A stretch of DNA of 64,000 bases from Pseudomonadaceae bacterium SI-3 (GCA_004010935.1 CP026511.1:1302001-1366000), one strand, 5' to 3'; counted from the stretch's first letter, positions 25,848-34,852 are shown. Numbers and translations are program-made. Notes: generated by a model from the letters alone, not told the origin.

Positions 25848-26607
25848 GCAGGCCGGGCGATCCCGTCGCCCGCCCTTGGCATCGCTGCAGTTAGCAGTGT
25901 GTCTGTTCGACGCCAGATGGCGAGTTGATGCATTGGCTCGCTGCCCCTAGCGAGAAAGGTTGTAGCGTCTCGTCCATCTGATCGAGGTCGTTGCGGCCCT
26001 GTCTCGCCCCATCAAGCGGCAGCTGCTGACCGCTGATCCTCGGCTGGTCTTATTCAGGCTCACGACACGGAACTCGCTGCTCTCGCGCTGGGTCCAGAGA
26101 GGGACCCTGATGTTTTTAGGCGTCTCGGAGCCTAGCGGGAAGGCCGCTCTGGATGCTGACAGGGATGTGTTTCGCATTGTCTTGCAGGTTCAGAGCATAA
26201 CCATCTGTGCTGCTCTGGGTGCCTGTTTGTTCGTATGGGCCCATCAGCGCTGACCCGCGCCGCACGGCACGATGATGCCGGGCTAATAACAAGACCTAAG
26301 CCAACGGTACGTTTCGCCATCGCTCGATCCAGTGATCGAACGCTAAGCGCGGCTTGCTTGTGGGCGAGTGGTCAGCGGATGTTCCGTTATAGGCGCCGTG
26401 CCAGGGGCGGTAGCGTGTTTGAAATGGCTGTATCGGGCTGCTGCAGGAGAAAAACGGTTGACGATCGAAAAAGAGGCCCGCTGATCGAATGTGCAACTGT
26501 CTGGGATATTTGCGGTCTGTTGCGTGTCTATGCCTCCTCACAGCAGCCAGGCGACGCAGCCAGAGGGTAGGTATGCACCACAATTTATCTCCGAGAAGGG
26601 ATTCTAT
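25848..26607. other. Long untranslated leader of the exopolysaccharide locus
   Basis: 760 bp with no convincing coding sequence in any frame. A 7-bp stem CGGGCGA/TCGCCCG at 25854-25872 follows cvfB but lacks a T tract. The main feature is the ops/JUMPstart element at 26401-26417, so transcription probably begins within this region well upstream of the first gene. Confidence 0.6.
26401..26417 (+). promoter_or_regulatory. JUMPstart/ops element (RfaH recruitment site)
   Basis: CCAGGGGCGGTAGCGTG reproduces the 3' half of the enterobacterial JUMPstart sequence, including the complete ops core GGCGGTAGCGTG. ops in the non-template strand recruits the NusG paralogue RfaH, which suppresses termination through long polysaccharide operons. 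It lies 190 bp before the first gene of the cluster, in the correct orientation. The match is seen; use by an RfaH in this organism is inferred. Confidence 0.85.
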
Positions 26608-27768
26608 ATGAGGAAGATCACACTTCCATGCTTGCCGCTACTGTGCCTTGCAGCCACTCAGAGCTGGGCACAGGACGACGAACCCCGGTACATACAGCTG
26701 GGAGGGTTCGAGTTCACCCCAACGCTGGTTGTGCGCGAAAGCTACGACGACAACTACCGCGGTCTGTCGGACAACGAGCAGGCATCCTGGGTCACCGGTA
26801 TTAATCCAACGTTCGTGCTGGGAACCGGTAATCGCAACAGCGAGTATGAGCTTGAGTACTCGTTCAACAGCGATATCTTCCATTCGGATTCCGAAGCCAG
26901 TAACACCGACCATCATCTGCGCCTCAGAAGCGCCATGGAATTCACTTCCCGGCATCGCCTGACTTGGGGTCTCGCCTACCACCGCGTGGAAGAGACCGCC
27001 GACACCGAGATCAACACCGAGAACGACAAGTACAGTACCGCCGTTGCCCAGGCGGCTTATCGTTTCGGAGCCCGCACTGCTCGCAACCAGCTGGAGTTCG
27101 GCACGCATTACGAGCAGCGTCGCTACCACAACAGCGACAACATCAACGCGTCGGAAGAGCGCGACAGTTTGATGTTCAACTCCATCTGGTTCCATCGGCT
27201 GGGTTCCAAGACCCGTTCGCTGGTCGAAGTTCGCCATACCGATCATGACTACAAGCTCTCCAGCGCACTGCGCGATAGCACCAACGTGGCGTTGCTGGGT
27301 GGTGCTACCTGGGATGCAACCTCCAAGACCTCCGGCACAGTCAAGTTGGGCGCCGAGCGGAAGGACTTCGACAGCGATCAGCGCGAAGACTTTACCAGCC
27401 CCATGTGGGAAGTCGGTGTCACCTACAAGCCGCGTAGCTATTCGGCATTCACAGTCAACTCTCGCCGTGCCTTCGACGAAGGCAATGATGGCGCCAGCAC
27501 CATCAATGACTGGACCACCATTGCTTCCTGGGATCACGAATGGACGTCGCGGATCTCGACCGAGCTGCTGTATCGATTCTCGGACCGCGAGTACGAAGGG
27601 ATTAACCGGGACGATGAGCGCACCGGCTACGGCGCAGGCGTGACCTGGTCACCTGATCGTTGGATCGACGTGACCCTTTCCTACCTCAGGACGGAAAACG
27701 ACTCCAGTCTGAGCTCGGAAACCTACGACCGTAACGTTTATCTGCTGAGTTTCGACCTGAGCCTCTGA
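26608..27768 (+). CDS. Outer-membrane beta-barrel protein of the polysaccharide export locus
   Basis: 386-residue exported protein, signal peptide about 1-21 (LPCLPLLCLAATQSWAQ). The rest alternates in amphipathic beta-strands with aromatic girdles (LGGFEFTPTLVVRESYDDNY, TWGLAYHRVEETADTE, WIDVTLSYLRTENDSS) and ends in the outer-membrane-type terminal strand YLLSFDLSL. It looks like the BBP2 (PF10082) beta-barrel group found next to OPX genes. The start is ATG 26608 with GAGAAGGG upstream; the open frame to 26491 is leader. It is the first gene after the ops leader and is a likely outer-membrane pore partner of the short OPX protein at 27811. Confidence 0.8.
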   Translation: MRKITLPCLPLLCLAATQSWAQDDEPRYIQLGGFEFTPTLVVRESYDDNYRGLSDNEQASWVTGINPTFVLGTGNRNSEYELEYSFNSDIFHSDSEASNTDHHLRLRSAMEFTSRHRLTWGLAYHRVEETADTEINTENDKYSTAVAQAAYRFGARTARNQLEFGTHYEQRRYHNSDNINASEERDSLMFNSIWFHRLGSKTRSLVEVRHTDHDYKLSSALRDSTNVALLGGATWDATSKTSGTVKLGAERKDFDSDQREDFTSPMWEVGVTYKPRSYSAFTVNSRRAFDEGNDGASTINDWTTIASWDHEWTSRISTELLYRFSDREYEGINRDDERTGYGAGVTWSPDRWIDVTLSYLRTENDSSLSSETYDRNVYLLSFDLSL

Positions 27769-27810
27769 GCCCGGGTAGGACGTTAACCAGTGCCTAAGGA
27801 GGAGCCGCCG

Positions 27811-28344
27811 ATGCGCATCCCGAACATGTTCAAACTCTTTTCACTGCTGCTGATGCTGGCGTTCAGCGCCGGTGCCGCCGCTGCGCAATACCAGTTGGGC
27901 TCGGGGGACGTCATTCGCATCAATGTGCATGGTGAGCCGGACCTGACCTTCGAAGAGATTCGCCTGACAGACGCTGGCACTTTCACCTTTCCCTTCATTG
28001 GTGAGGTGGACGCCAACGGCAAAACCCCAGGTGAAGTGCGCAACATCCTGGTCGAGAAGCTGAAGGATGGCTATCTGATCGATCCGCGCGTATCGGTATC
28101 GGTTGCCAACTACCGCGAGTTCTACATCGCCGGTGAGGTAAAGCTTCCAGGCGGCTATCCGTTCCAGCCCGGCCTGACGCTTGACCGCGCCATTGCGCTT
28201 GCTGGCGGGCTGACCGAGCGTGCTTCGACCAAACGCATGACTATCGTGCGCGGCTCGCAAGGCAGCCGCGAGGAAGAGAAAGCCACCATGAACACCCTGG
28301 TTCGCCCTGGCGACACGATCAACATCGATGAAGGATTCTTCTGA
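27811..28344 (+). CDS. Short Wza-like polysaccharide export (OPX) protein
   Basis: 177-residue periplasmic export protein. The signal peptide is about 1-26 (LFSLLLMLAFSAGAAAA). Next comes the Poly_export domain (YQLGSGDVIRINVHGEPDLT, DGYLIDPRVSVSVANYREF) and one SLBB domain (FYIAGEVKLPGGYPFQPGLT). There is no lipobox Cys and no C-terminal amphipathic helix, both present in E. coli Wza (379 aa). It therefore probably cannot span the outer membrane alone. AAGGAGG lies before ATG 27811; a GTG at 27790 is a poorer start. Its stop overlaps the wzc start. Confidence 0.9.
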   Translation: MRIPNMFKLFSLLLMLAFSAGAAAAQYQLGSGDVIRINVHGEPDLTFEEIRLTDAGTFTFPFIGEVDANGKTPGEVRNILVEKLKDGYLIDPRVSVSVANYREFYIAGEVKLPGGYPFQPGLTLDRAIALAGGLTERASTKRMTIVRGSQGSREEEKATMNTLVRPGDTINIDEGFF

Positions 28345-30545
28345 TGAATAGCCCAGTTCGCCCGGATCGACCATGGCAGCGCCCCGCTGGGCCTGCGGCT
28401 GATAGTGACTTCATAGATCTGAAAAAAATCTGGCATGCAGTCTGGTCGCGCAAGTGGGGGATCATCCTGCTCGTGGCGGTCGTCGCGGTGCTGACCGTTT
28501 TCCTGCTGTCGCGCATGACGCCGATCTACAAGGCTGTCGCCACGGTCCTAATCGAGAGCAAGGGCACGCCAGTGTTGTCGTTCCAGCCGGCAGCCGATAC
28601 CCCGGTTGAGCTCAGCGAGTATCTGCAGACACAGCTCAGCCTGATGCAGAGCCGTGGCGTTGCCGAGCGCGTCGTCCGTGATCTGAATCTGACCGAACAC
28701 CCCGAGTTCGATCTGCGACAGCAGCCGGGCCCGCTGGTCGATGTTGGCGCTCTGATCGATATGGTCACAGGCGAAGAGCCAGAGCCGATCACCGAAGCGC
28801 AGGTCATGGATTACGCCACCCAGCAGTTTATGGAGCGTACTTCAGTCTGGGTCGAGGGCAAGAGTCAGCTGGTTTATCTGTCGGTATCCATGGCGGATAA
28901 CCTGACTGCCGCACAGGCCACCAACCGATTGGCGCAGGCCTATATCGAAGCGCAGCTGGAAGCGAAGGTCGACATGTCGATGACCGCTGCCAGCTGGATG
29001 AATGAACGCCTGGTTTCGTTGCGTGAGAACCTGCAGGCTTCGGAAGATCGCCTTCAGGCATATCTCGATGCGGAAGGGCTGGTCGACCTCGATGGTGTAG
29101 GCACCATCAGTGCCAACGAGCTGTCGCTTACTGGTGATCGCATGATCGATGCGCGCCGTCAGCGTGCTGAAGCCGAAAGCCAGTACCGCCAGGTCGAGTC
29201 CATGCGCAGCCAGGGCTGGGAGCGTCTGGCCAGCGTGCCGGCCGTTCTGGGTCATCCGCTGATCCAGCAATTCAAAGCTGACCAGGCCCATGCCCGTTCG
29301 CGTGTCGAAGATCTTTCGCGTCGCTACGGCAACCGCCACCCGGCGATGGTTTCTGCTCGGTCGGACCTCAATGCTGCCACCGCCAGCCTGAAACAGCAGG
29401 TCGAGCAGGTCGTCGCCAGCATCGAGCGTAACTATCAGCTGGCCGTCGCCAATGAGAACTCCTTGAAGGCCTCCTTCGACGAGAACAAGGGCCGGATTCA
29501 GGATATCTCCCGCAAAGAGTTCAAGGTGCGTGACCTGCAGCGTGAGGTCGAAAGCGATCGTGCGCTCTACGACACCTTCATGACCCGCCTGCAGGAAACC
29601 ACCGCGACCTCGGATCTCAGCTCTACCAATGCTCGGGTAGTCGATGCCGCCATCCCGCCAACCGAGGCCAGTGCGCCAAACAAGAAGCTGATCTTGGTGG
29701 TGGCGTTGTTCCTGGCACTGGTGCTGGGTATCGCCCAGGCGATCATCCGCGAAATTCTCGACAACACCTTCAAGAGCTCCGAAGAAGTCGAGTCCAAGCT
29801 GGGTCTGCCTGTCATGGGTATCGTCCCGCAGGTGCCGCGCAAGCTGCGCAAGGAAGTCAGCCACCTGTTCGAACGCAGCGGTGACAAGCGCTTCTGCGAA
29901 GCGGTACGGACTATCCGCACCAACCTGCTGCTGACCGAGGCAAGCCAGCCTCGTCAGGTGCTGGTGATCACCTCGACCGCACCGGGCGAAGGTAAGAGTT
30001 CGGTATCGGCCAACCTCGCATTCGCCATGGGCCAGCTGCATCGCGTGCTGTTGATCGACGCCGACTTGCGTCGCGCGACGCTCGACAAGGCGTTCGATTT
30101 CAAGCCGGGCACGCCTGGCCTGGTCAACCTGATCGGTGGCAATGCCAAGCTCGAAGATTGCATCCATACGGTCGGCAATGTGGACATGATCGCCGCCGGT
30201 GCGGTGCCATCCAATCCGCTGGAACTGCTGTCTTCGCCGCGCTTCGCCAAACTGCTTGAAGTGGTCAAAGGCCGTTACGACCGCATCATTATCGATTCGC
30301 CGCCGAGCCAGGCGGTCAGTGATGCGGCTGTTCTGTCCACGCTCGCTGATGCGGTGATCTACGTCGTCAAGTCCGATAGCACGCTGATCCCACATGTGCA
30401 GAAAGGGGTGAGCCAGCTGCAGAACAGCAATGCGCCGGTCACCGGCGTGGTACTCAACTACGTCGATATCGAGAAAGCCAAGAAGAACGGTCAGTTCCGT
30501 GGCTACTACGACCATTACGGATACAGCGAGCCACAAACGGTCTGA
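28344..30545 (+). CDS. Wzc-type polysaccharide co-polymerase / BY-kinase
   Basis: 733-residue inner-membrane protein with TM1 about 38-57 and TM2 about 449-469 flanking a large periplasmic Wzz domain with coiled coils. The cytoplasmic bacterial tyrosine kinase has Walker A TAPGEGKSS (about 545-553), Walker A' LLIDADLRR (about 570), and Walker B RIIIDSPP (about 648). The C-terminal tail GYYDHYGYSEPQ holds four tyrosines for autophosphorylation. It controls chain length and export together with the OPX protein. Its ATG overlaps the upstream stop (28342-28346, TGATG). An extended hairpin follows at 30568. Confidence 0.94.
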   Translation: MNSPVRPDRPWQRPAGPAADSDFIDLKKIWHAVWSRKWGIILLVAVVAVLTVFLLSRMTPIYKAVATVLIESKGTPVLSFQPAADTPVELSEYLQTQLSLMQSRGVAERVVRDLNLTEHPEFDLRQQPGPLVDVGALIDMVTGEEPEPITEAQVMDYATQQFMERTSVWVEGKSQLVYLSVSMADNLTAAQATNRLAQAYIEAQLEAKVDMSMTAASWMNERLVSLRENLQASEDRLQAYLDAEGLVDLDGVGTISANELSLTGDRMIDARRQRAEAESQYRQVESMRSQGWERLASVPAVLGHPLIQQFKADQAHARSRVEDLSRRYGNRHPAMVSARSDLNAATASLKQQVEQVVASIERNYQLAVANENSLKASFDENKGRIQDISRKEFKVRDLQREVESDRALYDTFMTRLQETTATSDLSSTNARVVDAAIPPTEASAPNKKLILVVALFLALVLGIAQAIIREILDNTFKSSEEVESKLGLPVMGIVPQVPRKLRKEVSHLFERSGDKRFCEAVRTIRTNLLLTEASQPRQVLVITSTAPGEGKSSVSANLAFAMGQLHRVLLIDADLRRATLDKAFDFKPGTPGLVNLIGGNAKLEDCIHTVGNVDMIAAGAVPSNPLELLSSPRFAKLLEVVKGRYDRIIIDSPPSQAVSDAAVLSTLADAVIYVVKSDSTLIPHVQKGVSQLQNSNAPVTGVVLNYVDIEKAKKNGQFRGYYDHYGYSEPQTV

Positions 30546-30567
30546 CGACCGGCTCGTCAATCCATTA

Positions 30568-30604
30568 CCGGGGTGTGTCCAACCATGCGATGGACACACC
30601 CCGG
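30568..30604 (+). other. Large intergenic hairpin between wzc and ugd
   Basis: Perfect 14-bp inverted repeat CCGGGGTGTGTCCA / TGGACACACCCCGG (30568-30581, 30591-30604) with a 9-nt loop. Beyond a 6-nt bulge, GTCAAT and ATTGAC extend it. There is no T tract, so it is not a classical terminator. It could be an attenuator overcome by RfaH-modified polymerase, or an mRNA-stabilising or processing stem. Confidence 0.7.
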
Positions 30605-30702
30605 ATTGACTATCTGCCCAAGCGAACAATTTGCGCCATCGGCCACCGAAAAGGGTCGCGCCGAGGCACGCCTGTATCAATGTATGAATCGAGGATCCTG
30701 CT

Positions 30703-32049
30703 ATGAATATCACCGTCGTTGGAAGCGGCTACGTCGGACTGGTTACCGGAGCCTGTATCGCGGAGATGGGTAACACGGTTTACTGCGTCGACGTCGACAA
30801 GGCCAAAATCGATAACCTAAAGCAGGGCATTCTGCCGATCTATGAGCCGGGCCTCGAAGAGATCGTCACCGAGAACCATCAGACCGGCCGCTTGCTCTTC
30901 ACCACGTCGCTCTCCGAGGCAGTCGAGCAGTCCGAAGTGTTTTTCATCGCTGTCGGCACTCCGCCGGGCGAAGATGGCTCCGCCGATTTGCGCTATGTAC
31001 TGGAGGTCGCCAAGCAGATTGGTGACACGCTGACTGCTCCTGCAATCGTGGTGAACAAATCGACAGTGCCGGTCGGCACGGCGGACCTCGTGCGCGCAGC
31101 GGTTGCCGAGCGTCTTGAGGCGCGCGGCGTCGACATTGAATTCTCAGTCGTCTCCAACCCGGAATTCCTCAAGGAGGGTGCGGCGGTCAACGACTTCATG
31201 CACCCGGACCGCATCGTTATCGGTGCTGACAACGAGCACGCTCGTCAGGTCATGAGCGCGCTGTACGCACCCTTCATCCGAAATCGTCCGCGCACCATGT
31301 TCATGGGCATTCGCGATGCGGAAATGACCAAGTACGCAGCCAATGCCATGCTGGCGACCAAAATCTCCTTCATGAACGAGATCGCCAGCCTCTGCGAGCG
31401 CCTCGATGTGGATGTCGAGAATGTGCGCCTGGGTATCGGCTCTGACGAGCGCATTGGCTACCACTTCATCTATGCCGGCTGTGGCTACGGCGGCTCCTGC
31501 TTCCCGAAAGACGTCAAGGCGCTGATCAACATCGCCCATCAGAACGACTTCGAGCCCAAGCTGCTACAGGCGGTGGAATCGCGCAACGATCAGCAGAAGC
31601 ATTCGCTGTTCAACAAGCTGTCCACCCACTTCAATGGCGACCTGAGCGGCCGCACCTTTGCGGTCTGGGGGCTGGCGTTCAAGCCCGGCACCGACGACAT
31701 GCGCGAGGCGCCAAGCGTGGTGCTGATCAACAGCCTGATCAATGCCGGCGCCAAGGTGCGCGCGTTCGATCCGGTTGCCCGTGAAACTGCCCGCCGCGAG
31801 TTCCCTGAGAGCTGGTTTACCGACGGCCGTCTGCAGATTGTCGAGGGACAATACGAAGCCGCTATCGATGCCGATGCGCTGTGCCTGGTAACCGAATGGA
31901 AGCCGTTCCGCCGTCCGGATTTCCGTGCGCTCAAGCGCCTGCTGAACACCCCGCTGATCATCGACGGGCGTAACCAGTACGACCGCGAGCAGGTCAAGCG
32001 CGAAGGGTTCAGCTACTACGGCATCGGCCGTCAGCCGGTCCAGGCCTGA
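30703..32049 (+). CDS. ugd: UDP-glucose 6-dehydrogenase
   Basis: 448-residue NAD-dependent enzyme converting UDP-glucose to UDP-glucuronate, a likely precursor of the exopolysaccharide. The N-terminal Rossmann motif is VVGSGYVGLVTGACIAEMG. KSTVPVGTA and NPEFLKEGAAVNDF belong to the sugar-binding region, and the catalytic Cys266 lies in GYGGSCFPKDV. The C-terminal domain begins WGLAFKPGTDDMREAPS. GDP-mannose dehydrogenase is the closest alternative, but the sequence reads as the UDP-glucose branch. ATG 30703 follows GAGGATC. It lies 157 bp after wzc, the largest gap inside the operon. Confidence 0.92.
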   Translation: MNITVVGSGYVGLVTGACIAEMGNTVYCVDVDKAKIDNLKQGILPIYEPGLEEIVTENHQTGRLLFTTSLSEAVEQSEVFFIAVGTPPGEDGSADLRYVLEVAKQIGDTLTAPAIVVNKSTVPVGTADLVRAAVAERLEARGVDIEFSVVSNPEFLKEGAAVNDFMHPDRIVIGADNEHARQVMSALYAPFIRNRPRTMFMGIRDAEMTKYAANAMLATKISFMNEIASLCERLDVDVENVRLGIGSDERIGYHFIYAGCGYGGSCFPKDVKALINIAHQNDFEPKLLQAVESRNDQQKHSLFNKLSTHFNGDLSGRTFAVWGLAFKPGTDDMREAPSVVLINSLINAGAKVRAFDPVARETARREFPESWFTDGRLQIVEGQYEAAIDADALCLVTEWKPFRRPDFRALKRLLNTPLIIDGRNQYDREQVKREGFSYYGIGRQPVQA

Positions 32050-32063
32050 GCGAGGGGCAGCGA

Positions 32064-33452
32064 GTGAGCGCCATCGATCAGTCCAGCATGCGGCGCACTT
32101 CGTCCCCGGTCAGGGAAAGACTGGCTGCGCTGCTGCAGGCAAGCATGCGCAGCAAGCTGCTGCGCAATATCCTGACCGTGGTGACTGGCACCGCCGGTGC
32201 GCAGGCGATCACCCTGGCGTTCATGCCGGTGATCACGCGCATTTATGGTCCAGAAGCGTATGGGGTACTCGGCACCTTTCTCAGCGTCACGATGATGCTG
32301 ATACCGGTGGCGGCGTTGACCTATCCCATTGCCATTGTGCTGCCCAAGCGCGATGGCGATGCGCGAGGTCTCGTGCGATTGGCACTGGCTACTGCGTTGT
32401 CGCTGTCGACAGTGGTCGCTCTGGCGCTGTACTTCTTTGGCGATCAGCTTGCCCGAACGCTCGAGATCGAGATCATTCAGCCATACCTGATGCTCATCCC
32501 GTTCGTGATGTTCTGCGGCGCGGCGCTTGAGATTTGCCAGCAGTGGCTGTTTCGCACCCAGCGTTTTCGTATCACCGCAAGTGTGGCGGTGGGGCATTCG
32601 TTGTTCTTCAACTCGATGCGGACCGTCGCTGGTCTGGTGCAGTCCTCTGCTCTGGTGTTGGTCTGCACCACCGCCCTGCAACAAGCGTTGCATGCGGCAA
32701 TGCTCGCGTTGGCCATGCTGCGCGCCAAACCCCATGCGGATAACCATGCGGAAGACGCCGAGCAGGGCAGCCCCGGCATGCTCGAACTGGCTCGCAGGCA
32801 CAGCGACTTCCCAAGGTTTCGTGCGCCGGTGATGTTAATCAACGCCGTGTCGCAGCATTTGCCGACGCTGGTGCTTGCTGCCTATTTCGGACCGGCTGCC
32901 GCGGGCTTCTTCGCTCTGTGCAAGCAGGCGCTGACGATGCCAACCAATCTGATCGGCAAGTCGGTCGCCGATGTGTACTACCCGCGCATCAGCCGTGCCA
33001 TCCACGACCGCGAGCCGGTCGCCGCGATGCTGCTGAAGGCAACCGCCGCGCTGGGTCTGGTTGGCCTGGTGCCGTTTTCGCTGGTGGCAGTGTTTGGCCC
33101 ATGGCTGTTTGCACTGGTGTTTGGTGACCAGTGGCATGTGGCTGGCGAGTACGCCCGTTGGCTGGCCTTGGCCGAGTACGTGATCTTCGTTTCGCGTCCA
33201 TGCGTGGTTGCGGTCCCGGCGCTGTCGCTGCAGGCCCGCTTCCTGTTGTTCGAAATATTCAGCACCAGCTTGCGCGTGCTGTCGCTGTTCGGCGGTGCGC
33301 TGTTGATCGGCAGCGCCCTGGCCACCGTGCAGGCCTTCGCCGTCGCGAGCATCGTCATCTATTCGTCGCTGATGGTGATCGTGCTGATTGCATCGCGCAG
33401 GTGGTACGCGGCTCAGCAGAACGCCCAGCATTCAGAAGAGAGTTTCGATTGA
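32064..33452 (+). CDS. Wzx-type polysaccharide flippase
   Basis: 462-residue integral membrane protein with 12 or so predicted helices, of the MVF/Wzx superfamily that flips undecaprenyl-PP-linked repeat units. Family features are TGTAGAQAITLAFMPVITRIYGPEAYG near the N-terminus (split over helix 1-2) and LAAYFGPAAAGFFALCKQALTMP in the middle. An N-terminal cytosolic extension of about 35 residues is present. The start is GTG 32064 with GAGGGG upstream. The stop overlaps the next ATG (33450-33454). The substrate is inferred from position only. Confidence 0.88.
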   Translation: MSAIDQSSMRRTSSPVRERLAALLQASMRSKLLRNILTVVTGTAGAQAITLAFMPVITRIYGPEAYGVLGTFLSVTMMLIPVAALTYPIAIVLPKRDGDARGLVRLALATALSLSTVVALALYFFGDQLARTLEIEIIQPYLMLIPFVMFCGAALEICQQWLFRTQRFRITASVAVGHSLFFNSMRTVAGLVQSSALVLVCTTALQQALHAAMLALAMLRAKPHADNHAEDAEQGSPGMLELARRHSDFPRFRAPVMLINAVSQHLPTLVLAAYFGPAAAGFFALCKQALTMPTNLIGKSVADVYYPRISRAIHDREPVAAMLLKATAALGLVGLVPFSLVAVFGPWLFALVFGDQWHVAGEYARWLALAEYVIFVSRPCVVAVPALSLQARFLLFEIFSTSLRVLSLFGGALLIGSALATVQAFAVASIVIYSSLMVIVLIASRRWYAAQQNAQHSEESFD

Positions 33453-34681
33453 TGAAGGTTTTACATTTGGTTGCTGGCGAACTGACCGGGGGCGCCGCAC
33501 GCGGTGCTTACTGGCTGCACCAGGGCTTGCGCTCGTTGGGTGTCGACTCGCGCGTCTACACCAACAGTCAGCAAACTCATGGCGACACCTCGGTGGTGTC
33601 GGTCAGTCGCAGCAAGAAAGACAAGATCATCAGCATTGCCAGAAGTCAGGCTGACCAGGCGTTTGCCAGCGTCTACCGCAAGCGCCAGTCCGGCATGTTC
33701 AGCGCTGGCGTCATGGGCGCCGATTTCACTGACAGCACAGCATGCCGTGAGGCGGACGTGGTGCATCTGCATTGGGTCAACGGTGGCTTCGTCGACATGA
33801 AGCACCTCGCCAAATTGCGCAAGCCCGTTGTCTGGACCATGCGTGACATGTGGCCAATGACCGGCGGATGCCACTACGCCATGGGCTGTGAAAAATTCAC
33901 CACCGGCTGTGGCAGTTGCGATCAGCTTGGCAGCAACTCCGACCGAGACCTGTCGCGTTTCGTACTCAACCGCAAGCGCAAGTACCTGCCCGAGTCGATG
34001 AAGATGATCGGCATCAGCGACTGGGTTTCCGAGCAGGCTAGGCAGAGTCTCCTGTTCCGCGACTTCGACGTGCGCACCATCCACAACAACGTCGATGCCA
34101 GTGAGTTCTTTCCGCTGGACAAACAGCTGGCGCGGCAACTGCTTGGTATCGAGACCGAGAAGAAAATCATCCTGACCGGCTGCACCAGCGCAAAAGATAC
34201 CTATAAGGGCTTTGGCAAATATCTGGAGATGCTCACGCACCTGGACCCGGCCAAGTACCACCTGTGCTTTTTCGGCAAGCTCGACCAGTCCGTCGCCGAC
34301 GGCTTGGGGTTCGACTACACCTCGTTCGGCTACCTGCATGACAGCATCTCGCTGCGCCTGCTTTATTCGGCGGCAGATGTCTTCATCGCGCCGAGCCTGA
34401 TGGAGGCGTTCGGCAAGACGTTGGCCGAAGCCATGGGCTGCGGAACCCCCGTGGTGTGCTTCGATGCCACAGGGCCGAAGGACATCGTGACGCACAAGCA
34501 CGACGGTTATAAGGCTGCGCCCTTTGACGCTCAGGGTCTGGCAGAAGGCGTCGAGTGGATCAGCGGAGAGGCAGACTATCCGCAGCTTGTGCTCAATGCG
34601 CGAGAAAAAATCCTGACCACCTTCGACAGCCCCGTCATTGCCCGTCAATACCAGGCGCTGTACCAGGAAATGCTCGCATGA
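33452..34681 (+). CDS. GT4 family glycosyltransferase
   Basis: 409-residue cytosolic glycosyltransferase of GT-B fold. The N-terminal half has LHLVAGELTGGAARGAYWLHQGL and the Cys-rich stretch DMWPMTGGCHYAMGCEKF followed by TGCGSC, a pattern typical of colanic-acid type GT4 enzymes. The C-terminal donor site contains SLMEAFGKTLAEAMGCGTPVV near residue 315. Donor and acceptor are unknown; GDP-fucose or UDP-glucuronate made by neighbours are candidates. It is coupled to wzx upstream (TGATGA) and overlaps a small reading frame downstream. Confidence 0.88.
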   Translation: MKVLHLVAGELTGGAARGAYWLHQGLRSLGVDSRVYTNSQQTHGDTSVVSVSRSKKDKIISIARSQADQAFASVYRKRQSGMFSAGVMGADFTDSTACREADVVHLHWVNGGFVDMKHLAKLRKPVVWTMRDMWPMTGGCHYAMGCEKFTTGCGSCDQLGSNSDRDLSRFVLNRKRKYLPESMKMIGISDWVSEQARQSLLFRDFDVRTIHNNVDASEFFPLDKQLARQLLGIETEKKIILTGCTSAKDTYKGFGKYLEMLTHLDPAKYHLCFFGKLDQSVADGLGFDYTSFGYLHDSISLRLLYSAADVFIAPSLMEAFGKTLAEAMGCGTPVVCFDATGPKDIVTHKHDGYKAAPFDAQGLAEGVEWISGEADYPQLVLNAREKILTTFDSPVIARQYQALYQEMLA

Positions 34682-34851
34682 ACAGTCCGTTCGTCCGCGC
34701 CGGGCAGGGCGGTAACGCCCCGTTAACGTCAACGGCCAACTATCGACTCAATCAGCTGCAAGGCGGGGCAGAGCGCTTGGTCGCCTCTGCGCTGTCTGCT
34801 CAGCATCAACTCAATACCCCTCTCGTCATCTGGAACCTACAGGTACTCTGA
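34678..34851 (+). CDS. Possible 57-residue small protein
   Basis: An ATG at 34678 overlaps the glycosyltransferase stop (ATGA), has AGGAA about 9 nt upstream, and the frame ends at 34851, one base before the gmd start. This tight fit suggests translational coupling. The peptide ([20 protein letters not shown] ... [12 protein letters not shown]) has no recognised family and no membrane helix. It may equally be a spacer that happens to be open. Listed as a low-confidence gene. Confidence 0.3.
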   Translation: MNSPFVRAGQGGNAPLTSTANYRLNQLQGGAERLVASALSAQHQLNTPLVIWNLQVL

Positions 34852-34852
34852 A

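Noticed and set aside
25854..25872. Terminator after cvfB
   Set aside because: The stem CGGGCGA/TCGCCCG is only 7 bp and has no T tract, so it was not listed as a terminator.
25947..26570. Small open frames in the exopolysaccharide leader
   Set aside because: Arg/Ser-rich frames on both strands without RBS or family match; the region is better explained as an untranslated leader with the ops site.
28842..30713. 623-codon open frame on the minus strand opposite wzc
   Set aside because: It is the mirror of a clearly coding gene in high-GC DNA, has no recognisable domain, and its amino-acid composition (Asp/His/Arg/Gln-rich) is typical of antisense shadow frames.
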